Origin: an uncultured Porphyromonadaceae bacterium | GTDB lineage: Bacteria; Bacteroidota; Bacteroidia; Bacteroidales; Muribaculaceae | Direction of reading: 5' to 3' | Assembly (NCBI GenBank): GCA_900548705.1 | Contig: URLF01000021.1 | Coordinates: forward strand, 1-33,925 | Length of the DNA stretch: 33,925 nucleotides | Shown: positions 1 through 8,171 of the stretch, in pieces | Layout of the letters: the number at the start of each line of letters is the position of its first letter | How positions within the stretch are numbered: position 1 is the stretch's first letter | Notes under the pieces: generated by a model | Told to the model about the DNA's origin: nothing | Seen by the model: only the letters and a program-made list of their open reading frames with translations | The model's database searches: none | Made by a program: the position numbers and the translations under genes

Positions 1-407
1 TCGTCATAGACCACAGGACCGGTGTAGACACCGATTTGTTTCCAGGCGTCTATCTTGCGGGCGAACTCATCGGTAGAGGGAAGTGTGGTACGGATACCGG
101 CATCTACCCCCTCCTTGTACTGGCTCTGATGGAACACCTGCCGGGCAAGGGAGTCGGAAAGCTGCGCCTCAGCCACACCCTTCTTCTTATCCACGGTAAT
201 CTTGGTGATACCGTGGTTGCGGGCATTTATGGAGTCTGTGATGTAGTTCTCAAAATCGGAATAGTTAACCTCTTTCGACACGGAATTGTCATCGAGGTAG
301 AACATCGCGAAAAGGAACAGCGTGATGACAGCATACATCCAGTACATGCTGAACTTTATCTGGGGCTTTTTCTTCGGGCTGCCCCCTTGAGGTGTCGGTG
401 ATGCCAT
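1..407 (-). CDS. ftsH: ATP-dependent zinc metalloprotease FtsH, N-terminal part (partial)
   Basis: The minus-strand frame opens with ATG at 407 (MASPTPQGGSPKKKPQ) and stays open to the window edge, so only about the first 135 residues are present. A basic, proline-rich cytoplasmic start is followed by one membrane segment at about residues 20-38 (MYWMYAVITLFLFAMFYL). A periplasmic stretch with VNYSDFENYI follows, which is the usual layout before the AAA+ and M41 peptidase domains of FtsH. FtsH degrades misfolded membrane proteins and short-lived regulators at the inner membrane. The start lies 5 nt after the rsfS stop, so the two genes are probably cotranscribed. The rsfS-ftsH order is common in Bacteroidales. 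The AAA and zinc-site motifs lie outside the window, so the name rests on the N-terminus and context. Confidence 0.85.
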   Translation of the reverse strand, partial: MASPTPQGGSPKKKPQIKFSMYWMYAVITLFLFAMFYLDDNSVSKEVNYSDFENYITDSINARNHGITKITVDKKKGVAEAQLSDSLARQVFHQSQYKEGVDAGIRTTLPSTDEFARKIDAWKQIGVYTGPVVYD

Positions 408-412
408 ACTGG

Positions 413-799
413 TCAGTCGAGATCAGGGATTTCTGTTATAGGTGCGTCCGCCCAAAGCTCCTCAAGATTATAGAGCTGGCGGGTCTCGCGGGTGAAGATA
501 TGGACAAGCGTGTCGCCATAATCGATGACAATCCACTGGGCGTTACGGTAGCCATCATAATTGTAAGGCTTTATGCCGTAGTTATCAAGCAGATAGTCAC
601 GCACCGAGTCGGCGATTGCAGCCACCTGCTGGCTGGAATTGCCCTGACAGATGATAAACTCCGACACTGGCGCGGATTCGATTTCAGACAAATCCACGAC
701 TGTGATTGAGCGGCCTTTCCGTTCCTGGATGCCTTCTATGATCATCGGACGCAGATCCGTTATATTGTTCGCTGGGGTGACAGTTGTTGTTTTAGTCAT
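413..799 (-). CDS. rsfS: Ribosomal silencing factor RsfS
   Basis: This 128-residue protein is a full-length RsfS (Iojap/DUF143 family). The family binds ribosomal protein uL14 on the large subunit and blocks subunit joining when nutrients are short. Visible family features are the ITVVDLSEI strand, the VSEFIICQGNSS segment, the IKPYNYDGYRNAQWIVIDYGD core and the VHIFTRETRQLYNLEELWADA end. The last of these is close to the canonical C-terminal signature. The ATG at 799 is preceded by a good promoter box (824-831), giving a leader of about 18 nt. The stop is 5 nt before ftsH, so this is the first gene of a rsfS-ftsH transcript. Confidence 0.95.
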   Translation of the reverse strand: MTKTTTVTPANNITDLRPMIIEGIQERKGRSITVVDLSEIESAPVSEFIICQGNSSQQVAAIADSVRDYLLDNYGIKPYNYDGYRNAQWIVIDYGDTLVHIFTRETRQLYNLEELWADAPITEIPDLD

Positions 800-823
800 C
801 TAATAGTTGAAAGGTTTGAACTG

Positions 824-831
824 CAAAGTTA
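824..831 (-). promoter_or_regulatory. Promoter -7 box for rsfS-ftsH
   Basis: TAACTTTG on the minus strand matches the Bacteroidetes -7 consensus TAnnTTTG. It lies 25 nt before the rsfS ATG. The matching -33 element is weak. Confidence 0.6.
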
Positions 832-840
832 GCAAAAATA

Positions 841-872
841 TTGAAACGCCACTGAAAAAAACGACGTTTCAA
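841..872 (-). terminator. Weak hairpin terminator after the FtsX-like permease gene
   Basis: TTGAAACG (841-848) pairs with CGTTTCAA (865-872) as an 8-bp stem. On the minus strand it is followed by the T-rich stretch TATTTTTGC. It lies about 95 nt after the permease stop and just upstream of the rsfS promoter, so it may separate the two transcripts. Confidence 0.4.
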
Positions 873-965
873 TGATGGTTTATACTCAGATAACAAAAAT
901 CAGGCCAAAAAGTAAGCCGGGATATAAAATAATTCTTTATAATGGTTAAAATTCATATTGAGAAG

Positions 966-2201
966 TCATTCATAATGCATTGTCTTTGCGGGAGAAATCC
1001 TTGACACGAGCGACGCTGGGATAAGCATAAGAAGGGCACCGAGAAACACAGCCCCGCCATTGATGGCTATGATATGCCAGAGGTTGATTTCCACCGGGAC
1101 ATAAGCGAGGAAATACGCCTCGGGGTCAAGCGGTATGATATGGAGGCTCTTCTGCAACAGAAGCAGCCCCAGACCGACAACATTCCCTATAAGGAGTCCC
1201 AGACCGATAACCCGCCCTCCGAGCAACATGAATATCCGGCGAATCTGGGAGTCAGTCGCCCCCAACGACTTCAACACACCTATCATTCTGACCCGCTGGA
1301 GAATGAGGATGAAAACGCAGCTTATAAGCGTGAAGCCACTGACCAGGCTCATTATGACAAGTATCACCACCACATTGGCATCAAGCAACGCGAGCCAGTT
1401 GAAATACATTGCCCCGGTATCAAAAACCGTGGTGACATTCACCCCGGAGGTCAGCTCTCCTGAGGCATACCGCCGGGACAGCGTTTCCTGCAGGCGTTTC
1501 GACGCGGAGTCAATATCCGCCATTGAAAGCCCTCTGATTTCCACCGCGTCAGCCTCGTCCACCTCTAACCGGCGGAGTTTCCTGAGCATATCATAATCGC
1601 CATAGGCGGTCAGGCGGTCATAATCACCGAAGTTGCTGGAATATATCCCGCAGACCTCCAGACGGCGGAGCTTCAATGCGCCATCCACGAAAAAACATCC
1701 GTCGACTTTGTCACCGACCGACAACGACAACTTCCCCGCAGTAAGTGAGGAGATAACTATATCAGTTGGGGATTTTCCGAGCGCCCCTTCTATCAGGTTT
1801 CCTTGTTCAAATGAAGAATCATGCCCTTCACCATAACCGTTTAGCACTACCCCCGCAAAGTTGTCGGGAGTCTTCAACACCACCGGCTGACGTATGGTCA
1901 TAGCCACTTTCCCATCCGGAATCGCCTCACTGACAGCCTCAAGCATCGCTGGTGCGAAAACAACCACATCCTTCTCCCCCTCGACATATCGTCCGAGAGG
2001 GCCTATGGTCAGTTGTGCCTCGAACCCCGTGACCTTATGGGTGATGGCCTCCTGGAATCCGACGACAACAGACATTGATATCATCAACACGACGACGGCA
2101 AGCGCGACCCCTCCCACCGCGATTCCCACGGCAGGTGACTTCCGCGCTCCATCGCCGGGAGCGAGACGCAATCGCCGGGCTATGAATATTTCTGTCTTCA
2201 C
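966..2201 (-). CDS. FtsX-like ABC permease, LolC/LolE type
   Basis: This 411-residue inner-membrane protein has the four-helix FtsX/MacB-PCD plan. TM1 is at about residues 26-50, followed by a periplasmic domain of about 220 residues. Three C-terminal helices lie at about 272-302, 325-350 and 375-402. The end RISPAKTMHYE is the typical family tail, and the cytoplasmic motif VRMIGVLKSLGA is the ATPase coupling region. Family members include LolC/LolE, which extract lipoproteins from the inner membrane. A LolD-like ATPase is not adjacent, so the exact substrate is inferred. Translation must begin at GTG 2201 or further in: an in-frame TAA lies four codons upstream and is itself part of the -7 box, with only 4 nt between box and GTG. 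The mRNA is therefore probably leaderless. Confidence 0.85.
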   Translation of the reverse strand: MKTEIFIARRLRLAPGDGARKSPAVGIAVGGVALAVVVLMISMSVVVGFQEAITHKVTGFEAQLTIGPLGRYVEGEKDVVVFAPAMLEAVSEAIPDGKVAMTIRQPVVLKTPDNFAGVVLNGYGEGHDSSFEQGNLIEGALGKSPTDIVISSLTAGKLSLSVGDKVDGCFFVDGALKLRRLEVCGIYSSNFGDYDRLTAYGDYDMLRKLRRLEVDEADAVEIRGLSMADIDSASKRLQETLSRRYASGELTSGVNVTTVFDTGAMYFNWLALLDANVVVILVIMSLVSGFTLISCVFILILQRVRMIGVLKSLGATDSQIRRIFMLLGGRVIGLGLLIGNVVGLGLLLLQKSLHIIPLDPEAYFLAYVPVEINLWHIIAINGGAVFLGALLMLIPASLVSRISPAKTMHYE

Positions 2202-2205
2202 GCGA

Positions 2206-2213
2206 CAAAGTTA
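2206..2213 (-). promoter_or_regulatory. Promoter -7 box for the FtsX-like permease, adjacent to the start codon
   Basis: TAACTTTG on the minus strand ends 4 nt before the GTG start at 2201. Transcription would begin at or next to the start codon. The TAA of the box is also an in-frame stop, which rules out an upstream start. Confidence 0.6.
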
Positions 2214-2329
2214 ACAAAAAAAAATCATCCACGGAATCCAATCCATAGTAAACCTTACCTCCCCCCAATTGCGTTGTATGATAAACGAAACCGACAAGGA
2301 CGAGCCGGAATAAAGCACGTTCAACTATG

Positions 2330-2337
2330 TATCTTTC
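2330..2337 (+). promoter_or_regulatory. Possible -7 box for the DUF3943 gene
   Basis: TATCTTTC matches TAnnTTTG at all but the last base and lies 21 nt before the ATG. No clear -33 element was found. Confidence 0.35.
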
Positions 2338-2358
2338 ATTCTTTAAATATCTGGGATA

Positions 2359-3321
2359 ATGAAAATCAATCCGAAACTGCATCTGAAGCTCAAGCTGAAG
2401 TTCGCCCTCCTGATATTCCTCATGGGGGTCGCGCTGACAGCACTGGCCCTCCCGGCTGTCGCCCAAGATGTCGACACGCTCAGGGTTGTGACCGACGACG
2501 AACTGATCGTCAAATCATCGCCGACCGGAATCAAAGTGGAGGAGGTGAATCCCTCGGAGGATTTCACCCCTCCCGAGCCGCCGGCCTTGAACGGGAATCC
2601 TATGGGACTTGACACACTGTTCACCATCACCGGACGCCCCCAGACAATATACGCCCGTCCCGCATCCTGGACATATTCCGATCCCTGGTGGCACGGCATG
2701 TGGATAAACACCGCCGTATACGCCGGGGCTTTTGTCGGCACACTATTCGTCCTTGAATGCCTCCCGGAAGACGCCACGGCCTGGAACCGCGCCGAACTCC
2801 GTCAGGATCCATTCTGGAAACGCTGGTATCAGAACATCTTCAAAAAAGGCCCGGAATGGGACCATGACAAATTCATATTCAACTATGTCCTCCACCCATA
2901 TGCCGGGGCTGCCTACTTTATGGCGGCGCGAACATGCGGTTTCAATTTCTGGCAATCGTTCCTGTATAGCGCGTGTATCTCCACCATCGGCTGGGAATTC
3001 GGCATCGAGGCCTGTATGGAACGTCCCTCATACCAGGACCTGTTCATAACCCCGGTTGTAGGCAGTCTTATGGGTGAGGGATTCTACCGCCTGAAACGTA
3101 TGATTGTCGACCGCGACTATTATGTGCTTGGCTCGAAAGTCATAGGCCACATATGCGCGTTTTTCCTTGACCCCGTCAATGAAGTTGTCGGATTGCTAAG
3201 CCACCCATCAGACTGCCGCACAATCGGCCCCGGATGCCTACAGTCACAACCGCTGCTGATTCCATCTCCGGGTGCGTCATCCACCCCTTCCATAGGCTTC
3301 TCCATAGCCGCCACATTCTGA
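2359..3321 (+). CDS. DUF3943 domain-containing envelope protein
   Basis: This 320-residue secreted protein has a signal peptide: a basic start, a hydrophobic core FALLIFLMGVALTALAL, and cleavage probably after PAVAQ near residue 35. The body has hallmarks I associate with DUF3943: NYVLHPYAGAAYFMAAR (about 173-190), then SACISTIGWEFGIEA and PSYQDLFITPVVGSLMGE (about 205-240). Members have several short amphipathic or hydrophobic stretches and are assumed to sit in the outer membrane; their biochemical role is unknown. The gene stands alone between the divergent permease gene and a non-coding gap. The C-terminus is Pro/Ser-rich and ends in Phe (IAATF), as many outer-membrane proteins do. The family call is from memory of its motifs. 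Confidence 0.75.
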   Translation: MKINPKLHLKLKLKFALLIFLMGVALTALALPAVAQDVDTLRVVTDDELIVKSSPTGIKVEEVNPSEDFTPPEPPALNGNPMGLDTLFTITGRPQTIYARPASWTYSDPWWHGMWINTAVYAGAFVGTLFVLECLPEDATAWNRAELRQDPFWKRWYQNIFKKGPEWDHDKFIFNYVLHPYAGAAYFMAARTCGFNFWQSFLYSACISTIGWEFGIEACMERPSYQDLFITPVVGSLMGEGFYRLKRMIVDRDYYVLGSKVIGHICAFFLDPVNEVVGLLSHPSDCRTIGPGCLQSQPLLIPSPGASSTPSIGFSIAATF

Positions 3322-3334
3322 CCCTGACATAAAA

Positions 3335-3663
3335 CAAACAAGACGACCTCTTCCTGATAAAACCGGAGGGGGTCGTCCCGTTATAGGATGCCACATCAAA
3401 GGATGCGATGAAACTCCGAAAGACAGGTTTTGAGTTCTCACAGTCCTTTGTAATCCGCCTGGCAGGAATCCCGAAGGATAAGCTGCGTCCTCCCCGAAAG
3501 GAGGCTGGGGCCCGCCATTGGAAAGCGAGGTTGTCTCGGCATTTCATTAAAATTTGATGAGTTTCCCAATCAACTTTGGTGTGGCAAATATCATCATTTC
3601 TAACATTATCAAGTCAATACCACCGTATTGGAAGGTTCTCTAACCTACGGCGTTCATTTTTAT
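3335..3663 (-). ncRNA. Candidate structured non-coding transcript in the 477-nt gap
   Basis: The gap 3322-3798 has no convincing gene on the plus strand. On the minus strand a strong promoter (TTG at 3698-3696, 20 nt, TAATTTTG at 3675-3668) points left. A strong hairpin at 3342-3377, followed on that strand by TTGTTTGTTTTA, would end a transcript of about 330 nt. In between are several small hairpins: GGTT/AACC (3634-3645), CAATAC/GTATTG (3615-3630), and a UUCG-capped ATCC/GGAT hairpin near 3474-3485. A 16-codon ORF (3595-3548, MMIFATPKLIGKLIKF) and an overlapping frame from 3547 exist but do not look like real proteins. No known RNA class (RNase P, tmRNA, 6S, SRP) was recognised. A small RNA or a multicopy intergenic element are both possible. 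I see nothing convincing in 3699-3798. Confidence 0.35.
3342..3377 (-). terminator. 13-bp hairpin, best read as a minus-strand terminator
   Basis: GACGACCTCTTCC (3342-3354) pairs with GGAGGGGGTCGTC (3365-3377) over 13 pairs, two of them G-T, around a 10-nt loop. The T-rich tail is on the minus strand only. It may also weakly end the DUF3943 transcript on the plus strand. Confidence 0.6.
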
Positions 3664-3667
3664 AACG

Positions 3668-3698
3668 CAAAATTAAGGCAATTCGTTTGAATATGCAA
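3668..3698 (-). promoter_or_regulatory. Minus-strand promoter of the candidate ncRNA
   Basis: The -7 box TAATTTTG (3675-3668) and a -33 TTG (3698-3696) are spaced 20 nt apart, a good match to the Bacteroidetes consensus. No convincing protein gene follows. Confidence 0.5.
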
Positions 3699-3798
3699 TA
3701 GGCTGGCGTAAATTTTTTCAGGGCTGATGCAACCAATCCGCGACTTTCATCGTCAAAGTCAATGAACGTCCACAAAAAGAGACGATATTTCATCCATT

Positions 3799-4485
3799 AT
3801 GATTAAACTTACAGAAATCAACAAGACATACCCCGGCGCAGTGCCGCTCCATGTCCTCAAAGGCATCAACCTGCATGTCGAACGTGGGGAACTGGTGTCA
3901 ATTATGGGAGCGTCCGGCTCGGGGAAATCTACCCTCCTCAACATTCTCGGCATTCTCGACAATTATGATTCCGGGGAATATCTTCTCGATGGAACCCTCA
4001 TCAAAAACCTGTCGGAAAACAAGGCGGCCGAATACCGCAACCGCATGATTGGTTTTGTGTTCCAGTCATTCAACCTTATCAATTACAAGAACGCGGTGGA
4101 GAATGTCGCGCTCCCTCTGTTCTATCAAGGTGTCTCACGTCGCAAACGCAACAAACTTGCGATGGAGCAGCTCGACAAAATGGGACTCGCCGACCGCGCC
4201 CACCATCTCCCCGGAGAACTCTCGGGTGGCCAGAAACAGCGTGTGGCTATCGCACGGGCTATGATTACCAATCCTTCGATTATTCTCGCAGACGAACCGA
4301 CCGGCGCACTCGACTCCGCCACCTCCCGCGACGTGATGGCCCTTTTCCGCCAGCTCAACCGCCAGGATGGGAAGACAATCGTCATCGTCACCCATGACCC
4401 AGGAGTCGGCGAACAGTGTGACCGCATCATCCGCATATCCGACGGCCTCATACTCCCTTCCGGAACCAACTTAACCCACAACTGA
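3799..4485 (+). CDS. ABC transporter ATP-binding protein, MacB/LolD type
   Basis: This 228-residue ATPase powers an export complex and acts on the cytoplasmic face of the inner membrane. All nucleotide-binding motifs are intact: Walker A GASGSGKST (37-45), Q-loop FQS (Gln89), signature LSGGQKQR (141-148), Walker B IILADEP with the catalytic Glu (161-167), D-loop near 169-172, and switch His199. Length and motif order match the MacB/LolD/FtsE group. It is the first gene of a five-gene plus-strand operon; the next start is only 7 nt after its stop. No TAnnTTTG box was found just upstream, so its promoter is unclear. Confidence 0.93.
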   Translation: MIKLTEINKTYPGAVPLHVLKGINLHVERGELVSIMGASGSGKSTLLNILGILDNYDSGEYLLDGTLIKNLSENKAAEYRNRMIGFVFQSFNLINYKNAVENVALPLFYQGVSRRKRNKLAMEQLDKMGLADRAHHLPGELSGGQKQRVAIARAMITNPSIILADEPTGALDSATSRDVMALFRQLNRQDGKTIVIVTHDPGVGEQCDRIIRISDGLILPSGTNLTHN

Positions 4486-4492
4486 CCTCACC

Positions 4493-5710
4493 GTGTTTGA
4501 CTTAGCCAACGAAATACTCCAGACCATGCGCCACAACAAGCTGCGCACAACCCTCACGGGACTGTCGGTGGCGTGGGGCATCTTCATGCTCATCACTCTG
4601 GTCAGTGTCGCCAACGGCATCACACGCTCTTTTAAGGAGGAGATGATGAATAGCGACAGCCAGAAGATATCCATATGGGGCGGAACCACAACGAAACCCT
4701 ACCATGGATACCGTGAGGGAAGGAATATCGACTTGAAAAACAAAGACATCGATATTCTCAGCCATGAGCAGCGCGACGTGGTACAGGAGGTGACCTCCGA
4801 ACTCAACGGCACCCAGTCGGGAATCTCGACTAACACCACGAATGTCCAGGCCGGTTTCACCGGAGTCTTCCCCTCCGCACTCGGGCTGAACAATCTCGAA
4901 TTGATTGACGGCCGCTTCATATCTCAGGGCGACATTGACAAGAAGGCCAAAGTGATGGTTCTTCCTAAAGAATATGCCGAACAGCTGTTCCCCCCTGACG
5001 GCAAGAAAGCTGTCGGCCAGAGAGTTGAATGTGCCGGACTGTCATTCCTTGTAATAGGTGTGTATGAATCACATCGACGCACCATATATATCCCCTACTC
5101 GACCGCCCGGGTGTTCTCGTCCGACAACACAAATCTTGACCAGATAATCCTGTTGCTCAACGGAGTCACTGAAATCGAACAGGCTGACAACATCGAGAAG
5201 GATGTGCGCCACACTCTCGCCTCGGCTCACGACTTCGACCCGGACGATGAGTCGGGAGTATGGATATGGAACGCTGTCTCGCAGGCCCTCACGGTCCAGG
5301 GAGCCATCGGCATCCTCAACATCGGGGTATGGGTACTCGGATTGCTCACCCTCTTGAGCGGCATAATCGGCATAAGCAACATCATGTTCGTGTCTGTCAA
5401 GGAACGTACCCATGAAATCGGTATCAGACGTGCGATAGGAGCCAAGCCTGTCAAGATTCTGACCCAGATTCTGACAGAATCGGTAGTGATAACCACCCTC
5501 TTCGGATATATCGGTATCGTGATGGGCACAGCCCTGACCGAAGTCCTGGCCTCGACAGTCGGACAAGGGATGTTTGATTACGCGCATGTCGACCTCCGGA
5601 TTGCGATACAGGTGACAGTGGTGCTGATTGTCGCCGGAGCTTTGGCCGGCTTGTTCCCGGCTCTGAAAGCACTGAAAGTAAAACCGGTCGAGGCTCTCCG
5701 CGACGAATGA
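4493..5710 (+). CDS. MacB-type ABC transporter permease, first subunit
   Basis: This 405-residue inner-membrane permease has an N-terminal helix (about 22-45), a periplasmic MacB-PCD domain (about 50-240) and an FtsX domain with three helices (about 280-305, 332-358, 370-392). The cytoplasmic coupling segment KERTHEIGIRRAIGAKP and the tail KPVEALRDE are classic MacB/FtsX family features. Unlike E. coli MacB it has no fused ATPase; that is the separate gene just upstream. It starts at GTG 4493, 7 nt after the ATPase stop, and is followed 25 nt later by a paralogous permease. The two permeases probably form a heterodimer. Likely substrates are antimicrobial peptides, lipids or other amphiphiles, by family analogy only. 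Confidence 0.9.
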   Translation: MFDLANEILQTMRHNKLRTTLTGLSVAWGIFMLITLVSVANGITRSFKEEMMNSDSQKISIWGGTTTKPYHGYREGRNIDLKNKDIDILSHEQRDVVQEVTSELNGTQSGISTNTTNVQAGFTGVFPSALGLNNLELIDGRFISQGDIDKKAKVMVLPKEYAEQLFPPDGKKAVGQRVECAGLSFLVIGVYESHRRTIYIPYSTARVFSSDNTNLDQIILLLNGVTEIEQADNIEKDVRHTLASAHDFDPDDESGVWIWNAVSQALTVQGAIGILNIGVWVLGLLTLLSGIIGISNIMFVSVKERTHEIGIRRAIGAKPVKILTQILTESVVITTLFGYIGIVMGTALTEVLASTVGQGMFDYAHVDLRIAIQVTVVLIVAGALAGLFPALKALKVKPVEALRDE

Positions 5711-5735
5711 CGTTTCTCAAATCATATATTCTGCA

Positions 5736-6986
5736 GTGAAAATACCATTTTTCGACATAGAGAACTGGAAGGAAATCGGTTCGACCCTCGCGCGTAACAA
5801 GACGCGCACCTTCCTGACAGCCTTCGGTATCTTCTGGGGGGTATTCATGCTCGCCTGCCTGATGGGTGGTGCGCGTGGAGCTGAAGACCTGCTGAGAAGG
5901 AATTTCGAAGGGTTCGCCACCAACAGCGCGATAATTTTCCCGAACACCACGACCATCCCCTATATGGGACATGCCAAAGGCCGGCGCTGGCAGGCAGACC
6001 ATACCGATATCGAGCGTCTGCGTGTACTGCTTCCCGAACTAAAGACAGTGACCTCCGAGTCAGCCGAAGGTAACGTCAGCTTCCGTAACGGCCGTCATTC
6101 TTTTTCCGGTCAGGTATGGGGTGTGGAGGAGGAATTCACGGATGTAATGCTTCCACATATCGACAGTGGCCGTTTCATCAACGACGCCGATGTCAGGTTT
6201 CAACGGAAAGTGGCGGTTGTGGGCAAGAAGGTCGCCAACGAGCTTTTCCCCGGTGAGACATCCCCGGTCGGGAAAACGATTCTTGTCAATGGAATCTCCT
6301 ACACCATTGTCGGTATCGCCTACCAGACAAGCGAGATACAGATGAACGACCGTATCGACAACGTGGTGATGATTCCCACATCTACTTTCCAGAAAGGTTT
6401 CAACCGTGGCGACAAGGTAGATGTGATTATGATGGTGGGTAACCAGAAAGCGGATTTTACCAACCTTGAAGAAAAAATCAGGAAAGTGCTTTATTCCCGC
6501 CATCAGATATCCCCCGACGACAACAGTGCCTTGTGGTATCTCAACATATCGGCGGAATTTTCCAAGGTAGACAACCTCTTCATGGCAATTTCCTTCCTGG
6601 CCCTGTTCATCGGTCTGTCCACACTTATCGCCGGAATAATCGGAATAGGCAACATCATGTGGGTCATCGTCAAGGAGCGTACCCAGGAATTCGGCATCAG
6701 ACGTGCCATCGGGGCCAAGCCGACCGACGTGACCGTCCAGATTCTGTCCGAGGGAGTGACATTGACAGCAATCGCGGGAATGGCGGGCATATCATTCGCC
6801 TGCATTGTCCTCGGCATCTCAGCCGCGCTGACAGCCAACGAGACATCCACCCCGAGATTCCAGATGACCCTGTGGCAGGCGTTGGTCATAATCGGCGTGT
6901 TTATCATCCTCGGCACACTCGCCGGCTTGATTCCCGCCATCAAAGCCATGCGTATCAAGCCCATCGAGGCCCTCAATGACAAATAA
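5736..6986 (+). CDS. MacB-type ABC transporter permease, second subunit
   Basis: This 416-residue paralogue of the preceding permease has the same plan: a helix near 22-45 (RTFLTAFGIFWGVFMLACL), a periplasmic MacB-PCD domain, the coupling motif KERTQEFGIRRAIGAKP, three C-terminal helices and the tail KPIEALNDK. GTG at 5736 is the natural start and gives an N-terminus (MKIPFFDIENWKEIGSTLARNK) aligned with its partner. Two distinct permeases beside a free ATPase suggest an ATPase homodimer with a permease heterodimer, although separate homodimers cannot be excluded from sequence. Confidence 0.9.
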   Translation: MKIPFFDIENWKEIGSTLARNKTRTFLTAFGIFWGVFMLACLMGGARGAEDLLRRNFEGFATNSAIIFPNTTTIPYMGHAKGRRWQADHTDIERLRVLLPELKTVTSESAEGNVSFRNGRHSFSGQVWGVEEEFTDVMLPHIDSGRFINDADVRFQRKVAVVGKKVANELFPGETSPVGKTILVNGISYTIVGIAYQTSEIQMNDRIDNVVMIPTSTFQKGFNRGDKVDVIMMVGNQKADFTNLEEKIRKVLYSRHQISPDDNSALWYLNISAEFSKVDNLFMAISFLALFIGLSTLIAGIIGIGNIMWVIVKERTQEFGIRRAIGAKPTDVTVQILSEGVTLTAIAGMAGISFACIVLGISAALTANETSTPRFQMTLWQALVIIGVFIILGTLAGLIPAIKAMRIKPIEALNDK

Positions 6987-7018
6987 ACAAAACAACAGCA
7001 GCATACAATCCAGAACTC

Positions 7019-8134
7019 ATGAAAAAGTTTTTCAGAATCATTATGTGGTCTATAATCGGTGTCATATTCGCAGGCACCTTCGTGTACCTCTTCCTCAACT
7101 CCAAGGGACGCGAGACCACCTATGAACTTGTCTCTCCCACTACCGCCACCATCGAACGCACGACAGTGCTCACCGGTGACATCGAACCACGCGACGAAAT
7201 CGAAATCAAACCTCAGATTTCAGGTATCATCAGTGAGATTCTTGTAGAACCGGGCGACCATGTCAACAATGGCGATGTCATTGCGAAAATCAAGGTAATT
7301 CCCGAGGCCACCCAGCTCTCATCCGCCGAAAGCCGTATCCGCGTGGCTAAAATCTCACTGGAGGAAGCACGTCTGACTTATGAGCGCACCAAGGCTCTGT
7401 ATGACAAGAAATATGAGAGCCGCGAGAAATATGAGACCGACCTGGCCGCATATGAACGGGCCAAGCAGGAACTTGACCAGGCCAACGACCAGCTGCGCAT
7501 CGTGCGCGACGGCGTGTCGGCATTCGACACCCAGGGCTCAAACACTCTTGTCAGGGCCACGGTGACCGGTATCGTGCTGGAGGTGCCTGTGAAGGTCGGA
7601 AGCTCAGTGATTCAGTCAAACACATTCAACGATGGAACGACAATCGCCAAAATCGCCGATATGACCGACCTGATTTTCAAGGGAAAAATCGACGAGACCG
7701 AGGTTGACCTGCTCAGCGAGGGCATGAATGTCCGCATTGCCGTGGGAGCCATCCAAGGTTCTGACTACCCCGCTATAATCGAGAAAATCGCCCCTATGGC
7801 CACAGATGACAATGGCACCAATACTTTCGAAGTCAAAGCCGCCTTACAGTCACCTGAGACTGTTAAACTTCGTGCAGGTTACAGCGCCAACGCCACTGTG
7901 ATACTCGAAAAGGCTGAGAATGTGATTTCCGTTCCGGAGCGTCTTATTGAATATGCCAATGATTCGGCATTCGTATATGTGCTTACCTCTCCGGAGAATG
8001 ATCCTCATCAGACCTTTGACAAAGTGGCTGTCCAGACCGGTCTTTCAAACGGTATCGATGTCGAATTGCGTGGCCCGGCATCAATCACCACCGGCTCACA
8101 TCTGCGCGGCAACAAGGCTGACGACCAGAAGTAA
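7019..8134 (+). CDS. MacA-like periplasmic adaptor (HlyD/RND membrane-fusion family)
   Basis: This 371-residue adaptor links an inner-membrane transporter to an outer-membrane channel. It has one N-terminal membrane anchor (about 7-28), then split lipoyl halves (about 55-85, IKPQISGIISEILVEPGDHV; and about 180-210, ATVTGIVLEVPVKVGSSV). The halves flank a predicted coiled-coil hairpin (about 97-165, rich in Glu, Lys, Ala and Gln). Beta-barrel and membrane-proximal domains follow. The hairpin is short, as in MacA-type adaptors. It lies between the permeases and the TolC-family gene, 32 and 37 nt away. The C-terminus is charged and shows no extra domain. Confidence 0.9.
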   Translation: MKKFFRIIMWSIIGVIFAGTFVYLFLNSKGRETTYELVSPTTATIERTTVLTGDIEPRDEIEIKPQISGIISEILVEPGDHVNNGDVIAKIKVIPEATQLSSAESRIRVAKISLEEARLTYERTKALYDKKYESREKYETDLAAYERAKQELDQANDQLRIVRDGVSAFDTQGSNTLVRATVTGIVLEVPVKVGSSVIQSNTFNDGTTIAKIADMTDLIFKGKIDETEVDLLSEGMNVRIAVGAIQGSDYPAIIEKIAPMATDDNGTNTFEVKAALQSPETVKLRAGYSANATVILEKAENVISVPERLIEYANDSAFVYVLTSPENDPHQTFDKVAVQTGLSNGIDVELRGPASITTGSHLRGNKADDQK

Positions 8135-8171
8135 CAGCCTCCCTACTGATTAACAATTAATCCACTGACAA

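Noticed and set aside
36..401. Plus-strand 121-codon frame at the window start
   Set aside because: It is antisense to the N-terminus of ftsH, which has a clear membrane helix and the usual rsfS-ftsH context.
3176..3547. 123-codon minus-strand frame overlapping the 3' end of the DUF3943 gene
   Set aside because: It runs through a strong terminator hairpin and into the conserved DUF3943 frame; composition is not protein-like. The region is better explained as a non-coding transcript.
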